The notes below the pieces were generated by a model. It saw nothing but the letters and a program-made list of their open reading frames with translations. It did no database searches and was not told the origin of the DNA. From Clitoria ternatea (lineage: Eukaryota > Streptophyta > Magnoliopsida > Fabales > Fabaceae), in assembly GCA_037962975.1 (NCBI GenBank), contig CM075670.1, positions 148,246,501-148,310,500 on the forward strand: 64,000 nucleotides of DNA, read 5' to 3'. The position numbers were made by a program, and so were the translations under genes. Positions 32,405 to 43,758 of the stretch are shown here, piece after piece. Positions within the stretch are counted from its first letter, which is position 1. Each line of letters starts with the position of its first letter.

Positions 32405-33993
32405 TGTTAACCCGGCGATAGCGTCTCAACCGTTCGTTTCCACCACCGGGTTGTTAATTGGCAAGCGCACCAATCGTTTGTAGTTTTCAAAATTTAGATA
32501 TCGTTCCACGGGGATTGAAATTCCAATAGCAACAATAATTTTCTATTCACTATGGTAAATGTGAAGAAAGTTATAGACAAAAGAATGATTTATATACAAT
32601 TTATACAATATTCACATGATAGCATGATTGAGTAGTTCATGAGCTAAAAAGAAAATAAAAATCTATCTAAAAAGTTGAGTTGCAATCTAGAATAGGTAAG
32701 ATACTTGAGATAAACACAGATAAACAAATTATGTTGGAAATTCGATCCTTAATCTAGAATAACAATGAGGAACTCAAGACATGCATATTTAATCATCAAG
32801 TTTCATGTCATTGCAACTTAAAATCATTATAACCGATCCCTCGTGATATAAATTCTAAGAATTCACCGTAAAGTCTGATCCCTCGTGAGCTTTCTCAGTA
32901 AAAACTTGCATTAAGACCTGGCCTTATGGCAACAATGGTTAACAACCCCTATAGAATTGAGATACCAAGGGTATTCCAGCTTTTACTTTCGTCAAAACAA
33001 GTTTCAATACGGCATGAATAATCATTCTCCCGTTTGACATTCCTACTAATAAAACAAGTTTCAATACACATGAAAATCATTCTCCCGTTTGACGTTCATA
33101 TTAATAAAAGGTTGAAATACTAACATGGACTTGAATCATAAACATGCAGAGGTCGAATTCACAACATTATACTCAATAGATTAGTTCACCAATTCCAACA
33201 TAAACAAATTAGTTACACATGGTGAAAGTAAAAACAACACTTACAGAGTTTGACATTGCGAAGACAATGGGAACTTCACGATACAACGATCACAATACAC
33301 TAAAAACACACTCAAGTATTTAGAAAACTATTCTAGAACTACAACTCACAAAAGAAGTACTCAAAGTCGAGCACGAAGAGAGAAAAGAAGAGAAGTGAAT
33401 GAGAATGGGATGGGATGGGATGGAATTGAATGCCTAGAGTGGTGTTGGATGGCCCTATTTATAGGGCTGAGCAAGGGTGCTGACGCTACGCATTAGTGTG
33501 ACGCTACACGTCACACCCCTGACTCAGCCTCCATTAAACACTTGATAATGGCCACTTCAAATTATTAAATTTGATCATGCCTGGCCACATAAACATGTTT
33601 CCACCGAGTTTTGGCCTTTCATGCTGAGTGGGGTGGCCCTTGGTGCTGAGTGGAGTGCCCATTATTGGGTTCAAGTGGAGTGGTTGGCCAAAGTGGAGGT
33701 GGAGACCACGCAGCACTGACGCTACGCGTGGCTATGACACGTAGCGTCCACATCAAAAATAGCTGTTGATGCTACGTGTGTGGTGAGGCTACGTGTCAGC
33801 TCCTTCAGTGTAATTTTCTCTTGATTTCTTAACTTTTTCACTGTAAAACTAGAGAAAATTGATCAAGGGCAGATTATTTCCAACAACATCCATTTATTGA
33901 ATTCAAAGCCTAATTTTCTAACAAATTAAACTAATTTTTATAATTTTTGTGAAATTTTTATTAAAAGATTTATTATAAATTTGAGGACTAACA
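32405..33993 (-). mobile_element. Element C 5' LTR
   Basis: This is the right copy, with a TATA box at 33456-33463 on the minus strand. It is nearly the same as the 3' LTR. Several of its GCTACGCGT motifs have decayed to GCTACACGT or GCTACGTGT. Confidence 0.93.
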
Positions 33994-34557
33994 ATACACC
34001 GAGTGGTGAATGTGTAATACATTCCGATTGTGTTGAGGCTAAAATATACCGAGTGGTATTTAATTGGGAAATAATCCAAGTGAGGGAAGTTTATAGATTC
34101 CGAGTGGAATAACCATTATTTTCTGAGTGAATTTTGTGTGTGACCTTCCTGGATAAGAATAAGGGACTGTGTATGAGCTTTCGAGGGAGGCATGTATGTT
34201 GAGGTCGATCCCGAGTGAATGGAACCCCCGAATCCGAGTGATGATAATACCGAGTGTGGGTGTTCGCTTCAGCGAATGAGATTTCGCTCTAGCGAGTGTG
34301 AATGGAAGGAAGGTTTCTGGTTGGTTTCGCTTAAGCGAATGGTGCTTCGCCCAAGCGAGATGGGTTGTCTCGCTCAAGCGGATTTGGGTCTCGCTTGAGC
34401 GAGTGAACACTGTTGGGCTCGCTTAAGCTTTGTTCTTCCGCTGTCGGTTTTTGCTTTCCTTTGCCTACGTTGATTTATTTTACCCCGACTGCTTGGTGAA
34501 TTTTGGAAAAAATTTCCCTGGTCTCGGTTTGGGTTTTAATTAGCTAAGGATGTTTCA
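33994..34557 (+). mobile_element. Element D: solo LTR, right part
   Basis: It begins with the second copy of the ATACA target site, continues the CCGAGTG field, carries seven GCTYRAGC palindromes at 34266-34428, and ends GGATGTTTCA just before the GAATC duplication. The minus-strand frame at 34060-34410 runs through the palindromes and is not a gene. Confidence 0.85.
34262..34430. repeat. GCTYRAGC palindrome pairs in element D
   Basis: Pairs start at 34266/34286, 34329/34349 and 34372/34393 (20, 20 and 21 bp), followed by a single copy at 34421. Outer bases give TCGCTTAAGCGA-type palindromes. Confidence 0.9.
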
Positions 34558-35101
34558 GAATCTGCCCTTTGAACTTATGTGTAATGCAAGTGCTTATGCT
34601 GTAGGAGCTGTTTTAGGTCAACGACATGAAAACATTTTTAGGGTCATACATTATGCTAGTAAAGTTTTAAATGAAAATCAAGTGAATTATACAAGCACTA
34701 AGAAAGAATTACTAGCTATAGTGTATGCCTTAGAAAAATTTAGATCATATTTAATAGGCTCAAAAATAATTATTTTCACTGATCATGCAGCCATCAAATA
34801 TCTTTTGACTAAAACTGACTCTAAACCTTGGTTAATCCATTAGATTTTGCTCCTACAAGAATATGATCTTGAAATCAAAGATAAAAATGGTAGTGAAAAT
34901 GTGGTTGATGACCATTTATCCAGATTAATAAACGATGAGGTCACAACTAAAGAAAATGAAATTGTGGAAGAATTTCCTGATGAGAAACTATTTGAAATAA
35001 CAAAACGGCCATGGTTTGCTGATATGGCCAATTTTAAAGCAACAGGAATTCTTCCCAATGATTTAACTTGCAACAAAGAAAAAAGTTTTCACAAATGCTA
35101 A
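34558..35101 (+). pseudogene. pol (RH): Element B RNase H and connection region
   Basis: It resumes the reading frame broken at 21996 (LPFELMCNASAYAVGAVLGQR). RNase H removes the RNA template during reverse transcription. The first catalytic position reads Asn (CNAS) where this family usually has Asp. ASKVLNENQVNYTSTKKELLAIVYALEKF and FTDHAAIKYLL follow. A TAG replaces the Trp/Arg region at 34841-34843, and the frame continues to 35101 with QEYDLEIKDKNGSENVVDDHLSRL. Confidence 0.9.
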
Positions 35102-36253
35102 AAATTTTGTTTGGGATGACCCTCATTTGTTTAAAATTGGTGTGGATAATTTGTTACAACGCTATATGCCTGAATGGGAAATAAATGATGTGTTGTCGCA
35201 CACAAATCTTCTTATGGAGTACATTTTAATGGAGAGAAGACAACCGCAAAGATCCTTAAATCAGGTTTGTACTGGCCCTCCATATTTAAAGATGCTCACT
35301 CATTTGTATAATCTTGTGACAATTTCCAAAGAACAAGGAATATATCAAGGAGGCAAGAAATGCCTCTCACAAATATACAAGAGGTAGAGGTATTTGATTG
35401 TTGGGGAATTGACTTCATGGGACCCTTCCCTAACTCTCAATCTAATCAATTTACTCTTTTGGCAGTTGATTATGTTTCCAAATGGGTAGAAGTTGTCACT
35501 TCACCTAATGCTGATTCCAAAATTGTGGTAAGTTTCTTAAAGAAAAATATTTTTTGCAGGTTTAGAATACCAAAGACTTTGATTAGTGATGGAGGTTCAC
35601 ATTTTTGTAATAAAGTTCTTCAAAAGGTGTTACAGCATTACGATGTAAGACACAAGGTGACCACAACATATCATCCACAAACTAATGGTCAAGCTGAGAT
35701 TTCAAATCGGGAAGTGAAGAGAATCTTGGAAAAGACTGTGTCTTTTTCAAGAAAGGATTGGTCATAAAAACTTGATGATGCACTTTGGGCATACTGACTT
35801 GCATTTAAAACTCTTATCGACCTTTCCCCTTTTCAGATGGTTTATGGAAAAACATGTTATCTGCCAGTAGAAATGAAGTATAAAGCATACTAGGCACTTA
35901 AATTCCTCAACTTTGACCAAACTGTTGTAGCTGATAAAAGGAAGTTGCAATTACTTAAGTTGGAGGAAATGCGGAATAATGCTTATGAATCATCCAGGTG
36001 CTACAAGAACAAGGTGAAAGCTTACCATGATAAGAAATTAAAGAAAATGATCTTTACACCAGGTCAGCAAGTCTTATTGTTTAATTCAAGATTAAAATTG
36101 TTTCCTGGTAAATTAAAATCTAAGTGATCAGGCCCATTTGTGATTAAAGAGGTTAAACCATATGGAGCAGTTGAAATTGAGGATCTAACTTTTAATGGAC
36201 ACAGGTTAAAGCCTTATTTGGGTGGTGAGATCAACAGACTCACCACCATTTGT
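35102..36253 (+). pseudogene. pol (INT): Element B integrase, degenerate
   Basis: Integrase inserts the cDNA into the genome. The zinc-binding N-terminal part (35127-35387) is scrambled by frameshifts. The core at 35360-35767 keeps its acidic set: Asp in DCWGIDFMGPFP, Asp in LISDGGSHFCN, and Glu in NGQAEISNREVKRI. A stop follows at 35765 (WS*). The C-terminal part (35945-36240: NKVKAYHDKKLK, LLFNSRLKLFPGKLKS, HRLKPYLGGEI) is broken by one or two further stops. Element E is inserted directly after it. Confidence 0.9.
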
Positions 36254-37338
36254 TGTAACACCCCGGTTTTCCGGACTCGAATTCTGATGTGATCAACATA
36301 ATGATTAATAAAATGCGAGTAAATTTTGCGTGTTCCAGAGTAAGTCTGATGTCACACCGAAACCCGACTCATAGAAAACTGAAGAGTATGAATTAATAAG
36401 ACGTGACTCGATCGATAACTAAATTGCCCATAATGGTATACAAAAATAGTAGAGTTTACAGCGGAAGAGAAATGTGTATACCGGGTAAACGCCTAGTCCC
36501 ATATATAACGATATGAGAAAAGGCTCGGCAAAGCATGCAAATACCCGAGATAGACCTTATAGAACAAGGCCCGTCTAATTCACTCACGACATACACATGC
36601 ATTGCCTAAGACACAATCATATATATATAAATATATACATATACATCCAGGGATCTTCTCCCAACTATCACAATTATCAATGTACATCATTCAATTTCAA
36701 TCCCTCTAGTACACATTAAATCATCTCTTACATACTACTTATATATATTCACCATTCCTAAATATGAAGGATTATTTATACATGACTAAATTCATTAATT
36801 CATCTATATCATCATAAAAGATTTATTCATTACATAAGAACTCATAAATGATGTCGGCCAAGGCACTTCCATTACTACTATTTACCTTCGCCAAAACTTC
36901 AATTCAAAGTCTCATCTCAGCCCATGATAACCCTGCATCACAATGCTAAAAAGGAGACCACATGGGAGAGTGAGTTATACATTCAAAATGACGAATATAA
37001 ATATATTGTGATTATGTGTACATGCATATAATCATCATGTGTGCTTTGCTATAAAACCATTAGACTATCATTCAATCATCATCACATTATTATAATTATA
37101 CAAGCCTCATGAATCACAATTCACAACATAAGCAAGCACAAGCACATACACAATCACATTGCCACTTATCAACAAGGGCATTCACAATCATCATTATCAT
37201 TTTATTAAATTTTTATTCCATTCCTCCTCGCAAGGGGTCTCATCTCTATAGTCATCCCATCTCAAATGCCATGCACTTATGGCTAATGCATATGTCAACT
37301 GTTTAATGCATATTGACGGATCCGATTTCATTTCATCA

Positions 37339-37666
37339 GGTGATCGCAACCACCATATCATTCATTCACATGGGTTTCTCATCTCACAAGGGGTACTCCC
37401 TCTAGCAGCCTCGCAAGGTGCTTTCTCGTGATCGCAACCACGTTCAACAATTCATAATGGTTTCCCACCTCGCAAGGGGTACTCCCGCCTCGTGATCGCA
37501 ACCACGGGCATCATAGGAACTCACAAGCCCTTTTTCATTTCAACATCCAGGTGATCGCAACCACCGGCTCAATATCATATCATCATCAAGTTGGCTTCCT
37601 GCCTCATAAGGGGTACTCCCCTCACAGAATCCCGCAGGATCTTTCATCATTGTGATCGCAACCACA
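37339..37666. repeat. Array of five NGTGATCGCAACCACN hairpins (element E 3' LTR)
   Basis: Copies lie at 37339-37354, 37427-37442, 37491-37506, 37550-37565 and 37651-37666. The inner GTG/CAC stem is constant, while the outer pair is G/C, C/G, C/G, G/C and T/A, always complementary. They alternate with CTCGCAAGGGGTACTCCC-type repeats. The 5' LTR has the same array at 44837-45165 with one loop change. Confidence 0.88.
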
Positions 37667-38518
37667 TAATATCAATGTTATGCCATGCCATGAATGCAAA
37701 ATGCAATAATGCATATGTCAATCAACCTCGCAAGGATATCTCACCCTCTCAATTAGGGGTATATTTTATATTTGGTTTTTATTATCATTGGCATACAATC
37801 AATCACAAGGACCCTCAAAGCACAACATTCACATTTTCATAAATCCCCACATGGCAATCATAGCATGTCAATCACCATAGCATTTATCCACGCATGGAAA
37901 CCAATAAGATATCTCAAAACATACATTCAACAATCATCATTGCATCTCATACTTACAAGTCAATACTTGCATTAATCATATTAGCACTACACTCATCCAA
38001 AATAGTAACACTGTTTATCCAAGGGCATGTTCAACAACAACGTCTCTTTTTATTCAACAATATCATTTATCATTCAATATATGTGGTATCCTTAACTTTT
38101 AATCATCATCGAAACTATTTCAAATCCATTAATTTATACACACATTATCATTTAATTATCCTCCCATTAATTTTGTCATTACACAAAGTGTGTCATGTAA
38201 CCATATCATTTACTTCCCATCATACTTCATAATATATCCATAGTGGTAAAGGATACATGTATTCATAACATAGCATAGGCATAGACATACCTTGCCAAGG
38301 CCTCACACCATTCTCCAATCACCACTAAGACAAACCACACATATACCCCTAGTGGATTCGCTCGTAATTACTCCAAAAGTATACATCGGATTGGGAGAAG
38401 GTTTTATAATACACCATTTAATTGTCAAGTAGGCCTAAAAGTCCAAGGAGTACAAGATAAGTACTCAAAAGAAGTAAGCATGCAATTCCTAAACTGATAT
38501 AATCATTTTAGCTAGTGA

Positions 38519-38779
38519 TAATTGATTATGGGGTAGGAGCTAATCGATTACAATGCTTCTGTAGGTGGTATAATATATCGGGTATTGTGCATAATCGATT
38601 ACGAGACTAGAGTAATCGATTACCCTGTTTCTGTTTTAGTACATAATCGATTACACCTTCGAATGCAATCGATTACGTTGGTTCTAGACGGTCCATAATC
38701 GATTACAGTCTGATTCCTAATCGATTAGATGAAGGACAGAGGCCTGGTAATCGATTATACCCTAGAGGCTAATCGACTA
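38519..38779. repeat. TAATCGATTA palindrome pairs, 52-bp period (element E 3' LTR)
   Basis: Ten palindromes form five pairs, starting at 38519/38541, 38592/38613, 38644/38666, 38696/38718 and 38748/38770. Within-pair spacing is 22, 21, 22, 22 and 22 bp, and the last four pairs repeat every 52 bp. The intervening bases differ between units. The 5' LTR copy lies at 46017-46279. Confidence 0.93.
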
Positions 38780-41150
38780 CGCCCTGTTATTCTGTAGAAA
38801 TTATGCAGATTTTGCACCAAAAATGAACCTCTCAACTACCAAAACCCATGCAAACGATATCGGAATGTCACCAAATTTTAACACAGGCTAAAACACATTA
38901 ATTGTGGCGTGTGGCCACCGGCCTCACTCAAAAATTGTTTAAAATGAGTGACTTATGTGCATAAATGCGTTTTACCCATTTTGAGGCACTTTTGTGCAAC
39001 TCAAGGGCCTATTCTCAATGGAATTGGCCCATTCCAATTTCTACAAGTCATAAACTACATATAAAGGCTATTGGAACTATCACATGCCATCAAAATCACA
39101 TAACACACAATTTGACTCTATGAGTTCCTCGATTATGAATTACCTTTCAACCTTATCATCAATACCATCACAGTGGCTATCATATTTATTACCAAACACC
39201 CACATAAATTCTCAATTCTCAAACATATGCTTCATCCCCTCAAGGATGGTTTATCAACAACACATCATTCCCTCCAAGGGATAGCTAACCATTCATCATC
39301 ATCACATATACATACATATATATCATCATCAATAGCCAATAATTGCCATTTATATCATTTCACTATAAACATGGCAAGGCAAGCATGAGTATCATAACAT
39401 ACAATAATCATCAATTATATAACTCATGCAGTTTGAATGTAAACTCCTCTCCTACCTCGAGGAAAGAGCCGAAATCCAAATGCACGCTCCAAAAGCTCCG
39501 CCATATAGTCCGGAACACAATCTACACAACATACATATGCATTTATACAATTAATAAGCCATCTCAAGGCATTCCTCATAATTCTAAACATTTGCTAGCT
39601 TATCATAGCCCAATATCAAGTCTTAGACTTGCTAAAACACCAATTCATACCATTGTGTTAGGCTTCGGGAATTCCTTTCCTAAAACCAAGGTTCTCTAGA
39701 TCTCAAAGGGCCAACTACGTCCAACGACATCAATATCACTTTGATCATTCGTAATGTGTTCCTTATTACTCAAACTATCCATTTCCCATTCAAGTTCATC
39801 ATGAGCCACTTGGCTCCTATCCAACCATTATCCATCAACAATCCCATATGGCACACTAATGGTCTAAGACCCCATCAAGACACATGCTCATTTCACTAAC
39901 CCCTCACATTCACCATGGCTTTGGTGTTCATATTCATCATTTCATACTCATATTAACACCTATATTGGGTAGTTTTTACCCACATTCAATTCAACCTTCC
40001 TAACCACAATACATGTATTCCCTCGAATTCTTAGGACAAGAGTTTTCATCAAAACTCAACAACCATTATCAAGATTCGTCAATTCATCATCAATGGCTAT
40101 CTCTCATCATTAACATCATTCTCTAACATCATTAAACTTAAACTCTACTCACATTTTACATTTTCCCCCAATATAATAAAGTTAGGGTTCCATCAAAACC
40201 CAACCATCACCACAAATAATCAATTCCAATCTTCCTAAGACCCATTCTAAAGCATAAATCATTAATACCTATCAATTGGCCAAAACCCCCAAATTCCTAA
40301 ACCTAGGGTTTTCACCAATAATCAACAATCATCAATTTCAACCATTTATACGCATCATCTCAAGCTCTCATGAGCTAACAACATATCACTCAAACCCTTA
40401 ACAACCATAACAACAATCCCTAATGGTTTCATAAGCTAGGGTTTGGTTCCCCAAACCATTTTCCATTAAAACAACACCCAATCTCCCATCACAATACTTA
40501 AATAGGCTCAAAACCATAAACTAAATCCACAGGTGTTCAAGATCATACCTCTCTCTCCAAGCTCAAACCCCAAAATGAAAATGAGATGAAGAGAAGAAGA
40601 GATGAGCCAAGCTTTGCTCCAAGTGCCTTCCTTACCTCATGATTCCATTAGATCCTAAGCTTTTTGGATGAAAAATGATTTATGGAGGGAGAGAGGGAGT
40701 GAACAGTTTTAGAGAAAAAGAATGGAGGGAGAGGAAGAAAAGGAAAGTGAATGAAAGAGAGGGAGAGAGGTCAACATGAGAAATGATAGAAAAAAAAAAG
40801 GTTTTGTGTTTTAATTTTAATTCACCACTTAAAATTCTCTGTTTCAAATCAAACAGGATCTCCGTTCGGGCTCAATACTGAATCCAAAAAATATTCCGAA
40901 TATAGATTTGGATTCCCAATAATATTCTTAATAGCCCTGACCAATGGCATCTCAATCAGAGATACTTGGTCCGACACCTATATCTTCACCGGGTATAATT
41001 TAACTCTTAAAGCCTCAATAAATTATAAATAATCCTCATAAATTTCAATTTAATTATTTCAATATTTTTGGGACAATTATTAACCCATTTATAATTATTT
41101 AATATTTATTCCTCTTATTTAATCATTTTTATAAAATTCGGGATGTTAGA

Positions 41151-43758
41151 ATCCACCCCACCTAAAAGAAATTTCGTCCTCGAAATTTAATATCGTTATA
41201 TACCATAAGGCCACACTTTAGGCCGCACATCAGCAAGCTTCAATGACACCATAAAATAACGTCGGACTTCCCAAAGTCCATCAAGACATGTTCATCATCA
41301 TTTCTTTTCCACAAATGTAAAATTTTCTACATTTCAAAATGTGTTACATATCTTCGATCATAACTCATCCAACATAGTTTGCATGTTCATACTCAGTACA
41401 ACTAGATAGGCTCAGTACATTTACCATAAGCAGTTACAATCCCTACACCTGCCTGGCCTATGTGTTGCTGCATCCGACATACAGGAAGGCGTCCCAATCC
41501 CGTAGTGGTTACCACAAACACATAAAGTCGGCGCATAAGTGCATGTTGCCATAATGCTTATGGCATGTAAGGCCATATCAGGACCAGTACTTTATATTCC
41601 CATTGCTCATATCGGTCACTCATACTCAAATATCCTTAATTCACATGAGACTTGGTGAATATTCTCACAAGTCCATAATCGATATATTCATATCTCATCG
41701 TCATTCTACAACTAATTTGGCATCCATCATGCCACACCAATCATCAATCTCAATTAACATTGCCATGTGTTGGTGTACCAACCATAGATTTTCAATCATT
41801 ACGGGGTAAATACCGCATCATCGGGCCTCATCCATCCCGAAGTCATGGTCAAATCGTCTAATAATCCTTTGTCTCATTCATACATCGTTGGCTATATATC
41901 GATTCAAGCTTAAACGAGTTACTAAACTCGTAGGAAGTACGCAACTTTGAGGTCAAAATAGGGTTCTCAACCGCATACTAGGCTTTCACATTAGGGATTC
42001 TTCTCACAATTCAAAATCAAAGTTCATAACTTGGTCATACATCACATATCGTATCACTTCATTATGTGATTTCTATCACCAATATGTCATCTTTCAAATT
42101 AAACGGGAAGTAATGACATGATTAAGTTTTCCATCTACCGACTCACAATCACACATGTCATCCCTATATCCTACCGTAATTCTCAATTAATTCCCTAATC
42201 ACAACGTCAAAGGTATACAATGTAGCCTAAGGTCATACCATAGGATCAAGTGCATCATAGCCAATACCAACAATACCCCAAATTCAACATTATTATTCAT
42301 CAATCATCAGGGGTTACATTCATCATTTGTATTCTATTTTATTCTGGCTCTATCCTTAACAATGTATTTCACAATTAATTCGTTATGGCTCAACTATTCA
42401 CAAGATTAGATCAATCACTAGACTTGGAAAGTCTAAGGGTTACCTAGTACCCATTGTGGAATACTCTCACAACACACAAACATCATTAGACATGGTTCAT
42501 AAAAATATCATAGGGCCTAGACCACCTTAGGGTCTATCCCATAAAGTTTGATCATACAAGTTCGCATCAATTCATCTGGGGTTACCACACCTAGTGGGTT
42601 ATAGTCAAATCAATTATTCACTCAGTTCACAAATATGAAACCGAGTCATAACCCCAATCTAGTGAATCACAATTTCACATTCAATCATTTTATCACTTAT
42701 TCATGTTCTCAATCTAAGGAGACATAGTAAGTCACTTGCATTATAAAATATAAGATTCTCATGCCAAAGGATATAAAATCCATCTTTCACAAGTAGCATA
42801 ATTAATCCTTTTAATTCATCTTTCAACAATAACATAATCAATCATTTCATTCCATGAATACTCATGTTAGGGAATTCTTTCATTACCATTTATTCAATCA
42901 ATTCACATGAACCACTCACATTCAATAAGCATACTTTGGCCAGGAGCCATAAGTGCAACTCATACAAGAGACCTAATCACATGATTCAATTCCAACATAT
43001 CTATCAAGGTCTCAACATATATGGTCTACCACCATCCCAATTCTCATTTAATATCTCCTATCTGTGATCAACACACGGCATAGGTCCATCATCAAATCAA
43101 TACATATTTAACATATCATATCCATGATCACACATGGTACAAATTCATCATCAATCCAGGTCATACTCAATATATACACATCAATGCATAATCATGATAT
43201 ATTCGTCAATGGAAGGAAATAGGGTAAGGAACTTGGCCGGACTTACACAAATAAACATATCATTCATATTGAGGAATTCATCTATATGCATTCAATCTCA
43301 TAATTTCATTAAGCTTTCCAATGAACAGCTATGCTCCACAAGTGCATCATACAGCCTCAATGATAAAGGGTATACTCCCAATAAACAACAGCCACATCTT
43401 ATGAATCACAATCTCACAAAGAGTTCTTAATGAGCATCAATCCCAACTCGACTCTAATGATTCACAATAATTCCTCATTAAGCAATAATGCCCTTATAAT
43501 CAATTAATATTTCTTAGACAACTAGTCATTCGTAAGTCCATATAGGGCAATCAATATCCCTACATATTATCATCCTCTAGATAATTATCACTCTTAAATC
43601 TCTACAGGACAACCATATTCTGATGAACACCAAAACATTTCAATATTAAGCAACCCTGCTCCAACCATCTTGTAATATCAATTTAATATAGAGTAACCAC
43701 ACTCTGATGATAATTAACAAATCTAATTCAGAGCAAAACCACGCTTTGATACCACCTT
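41151..43758 (-). mobile_element. Element E interior, non-coding
   Basis: Next to the 3' LTR lies a PPT (minus strand TTTTAGGTGGGGTGGATTC at 41151-41170). At the other end is a PBS. Between them the minus strand is full of stops, and the short plus-strand frames (41603, 42864, 43134) show no protein features. I see no trace of gag or pol. Confidence 0.85.
43739..43754 (-). promoter_or_regulatory. Primer binding site, initiator tRNA-Met type (element E)
   Basis: Minus strand TGGTATCAAAGCGTGG lies four bases inside the 5' LTR end. It is almost the same as the site in element A, which suggests the two belong to one lineage of long-LTR elements. Confidence 0.88.

Larger units (their letters stand above)
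24754..33993 (-). mobile_element. Element C: Athila/Calypso-like LTR retrotransposon, pol-deleted, 9240 bp
   Basis: It has two LTRs of 1586 and 1589 bp with TGTTA..TAACA ends and a perfect 5-bp target duplication ATACA (24749-24753 and 33994-33998). It carries a tRNA-Asp-type PBS and a PPT. Reading on the minus strand the order is 5' LTR, gag, protease, spacer, extra ORF, 3' non-coding region, 3' LTR. Reverse transcriptase, RNase H and integrase are absent. The LTRs differ only by scattered substitutions, so insertion is fairly recent. It sits inside the solo LTR D. Confidence 0.95.
36254..41150 (-). mobile_element. Element E 3' LTR
   Basis: This is the left copy, ending GGGATGTTAGA at 41150 (a one-base decay of the expected TTACA). 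It contains the hairpin array at 37339-37666 and the TAATCGATTA array at 38519-38779. The small plus-strand frames at 37109, 37591, 37772, 37894, 39084 and 39343 all recur in the other LTR, run antisense to the element and have low-complexity His/Ser/Ile content. I do not call them genes. Confidence 0.92.

Noticed and set aside
38519..38779. TAATCGATTA and GCTYRAGC arrays as CRISPR arrays
   Set aside because: The units are 8-10 bp palindromes with 10-50 bp non-spacer-like gaps in a plant retrotransposon. No cas genes or repeat-length units are present.
37109..39699. Several plus-strand ORFs of 60-120 codons, repeated at 44422-47196, as conserved small proteins
   Set aside because: They recur only because they lie in the two LTRs of element E, run antisense to it, and have low-complexity His/Ser/Ile-rich content with frame-breaking differences between copies.
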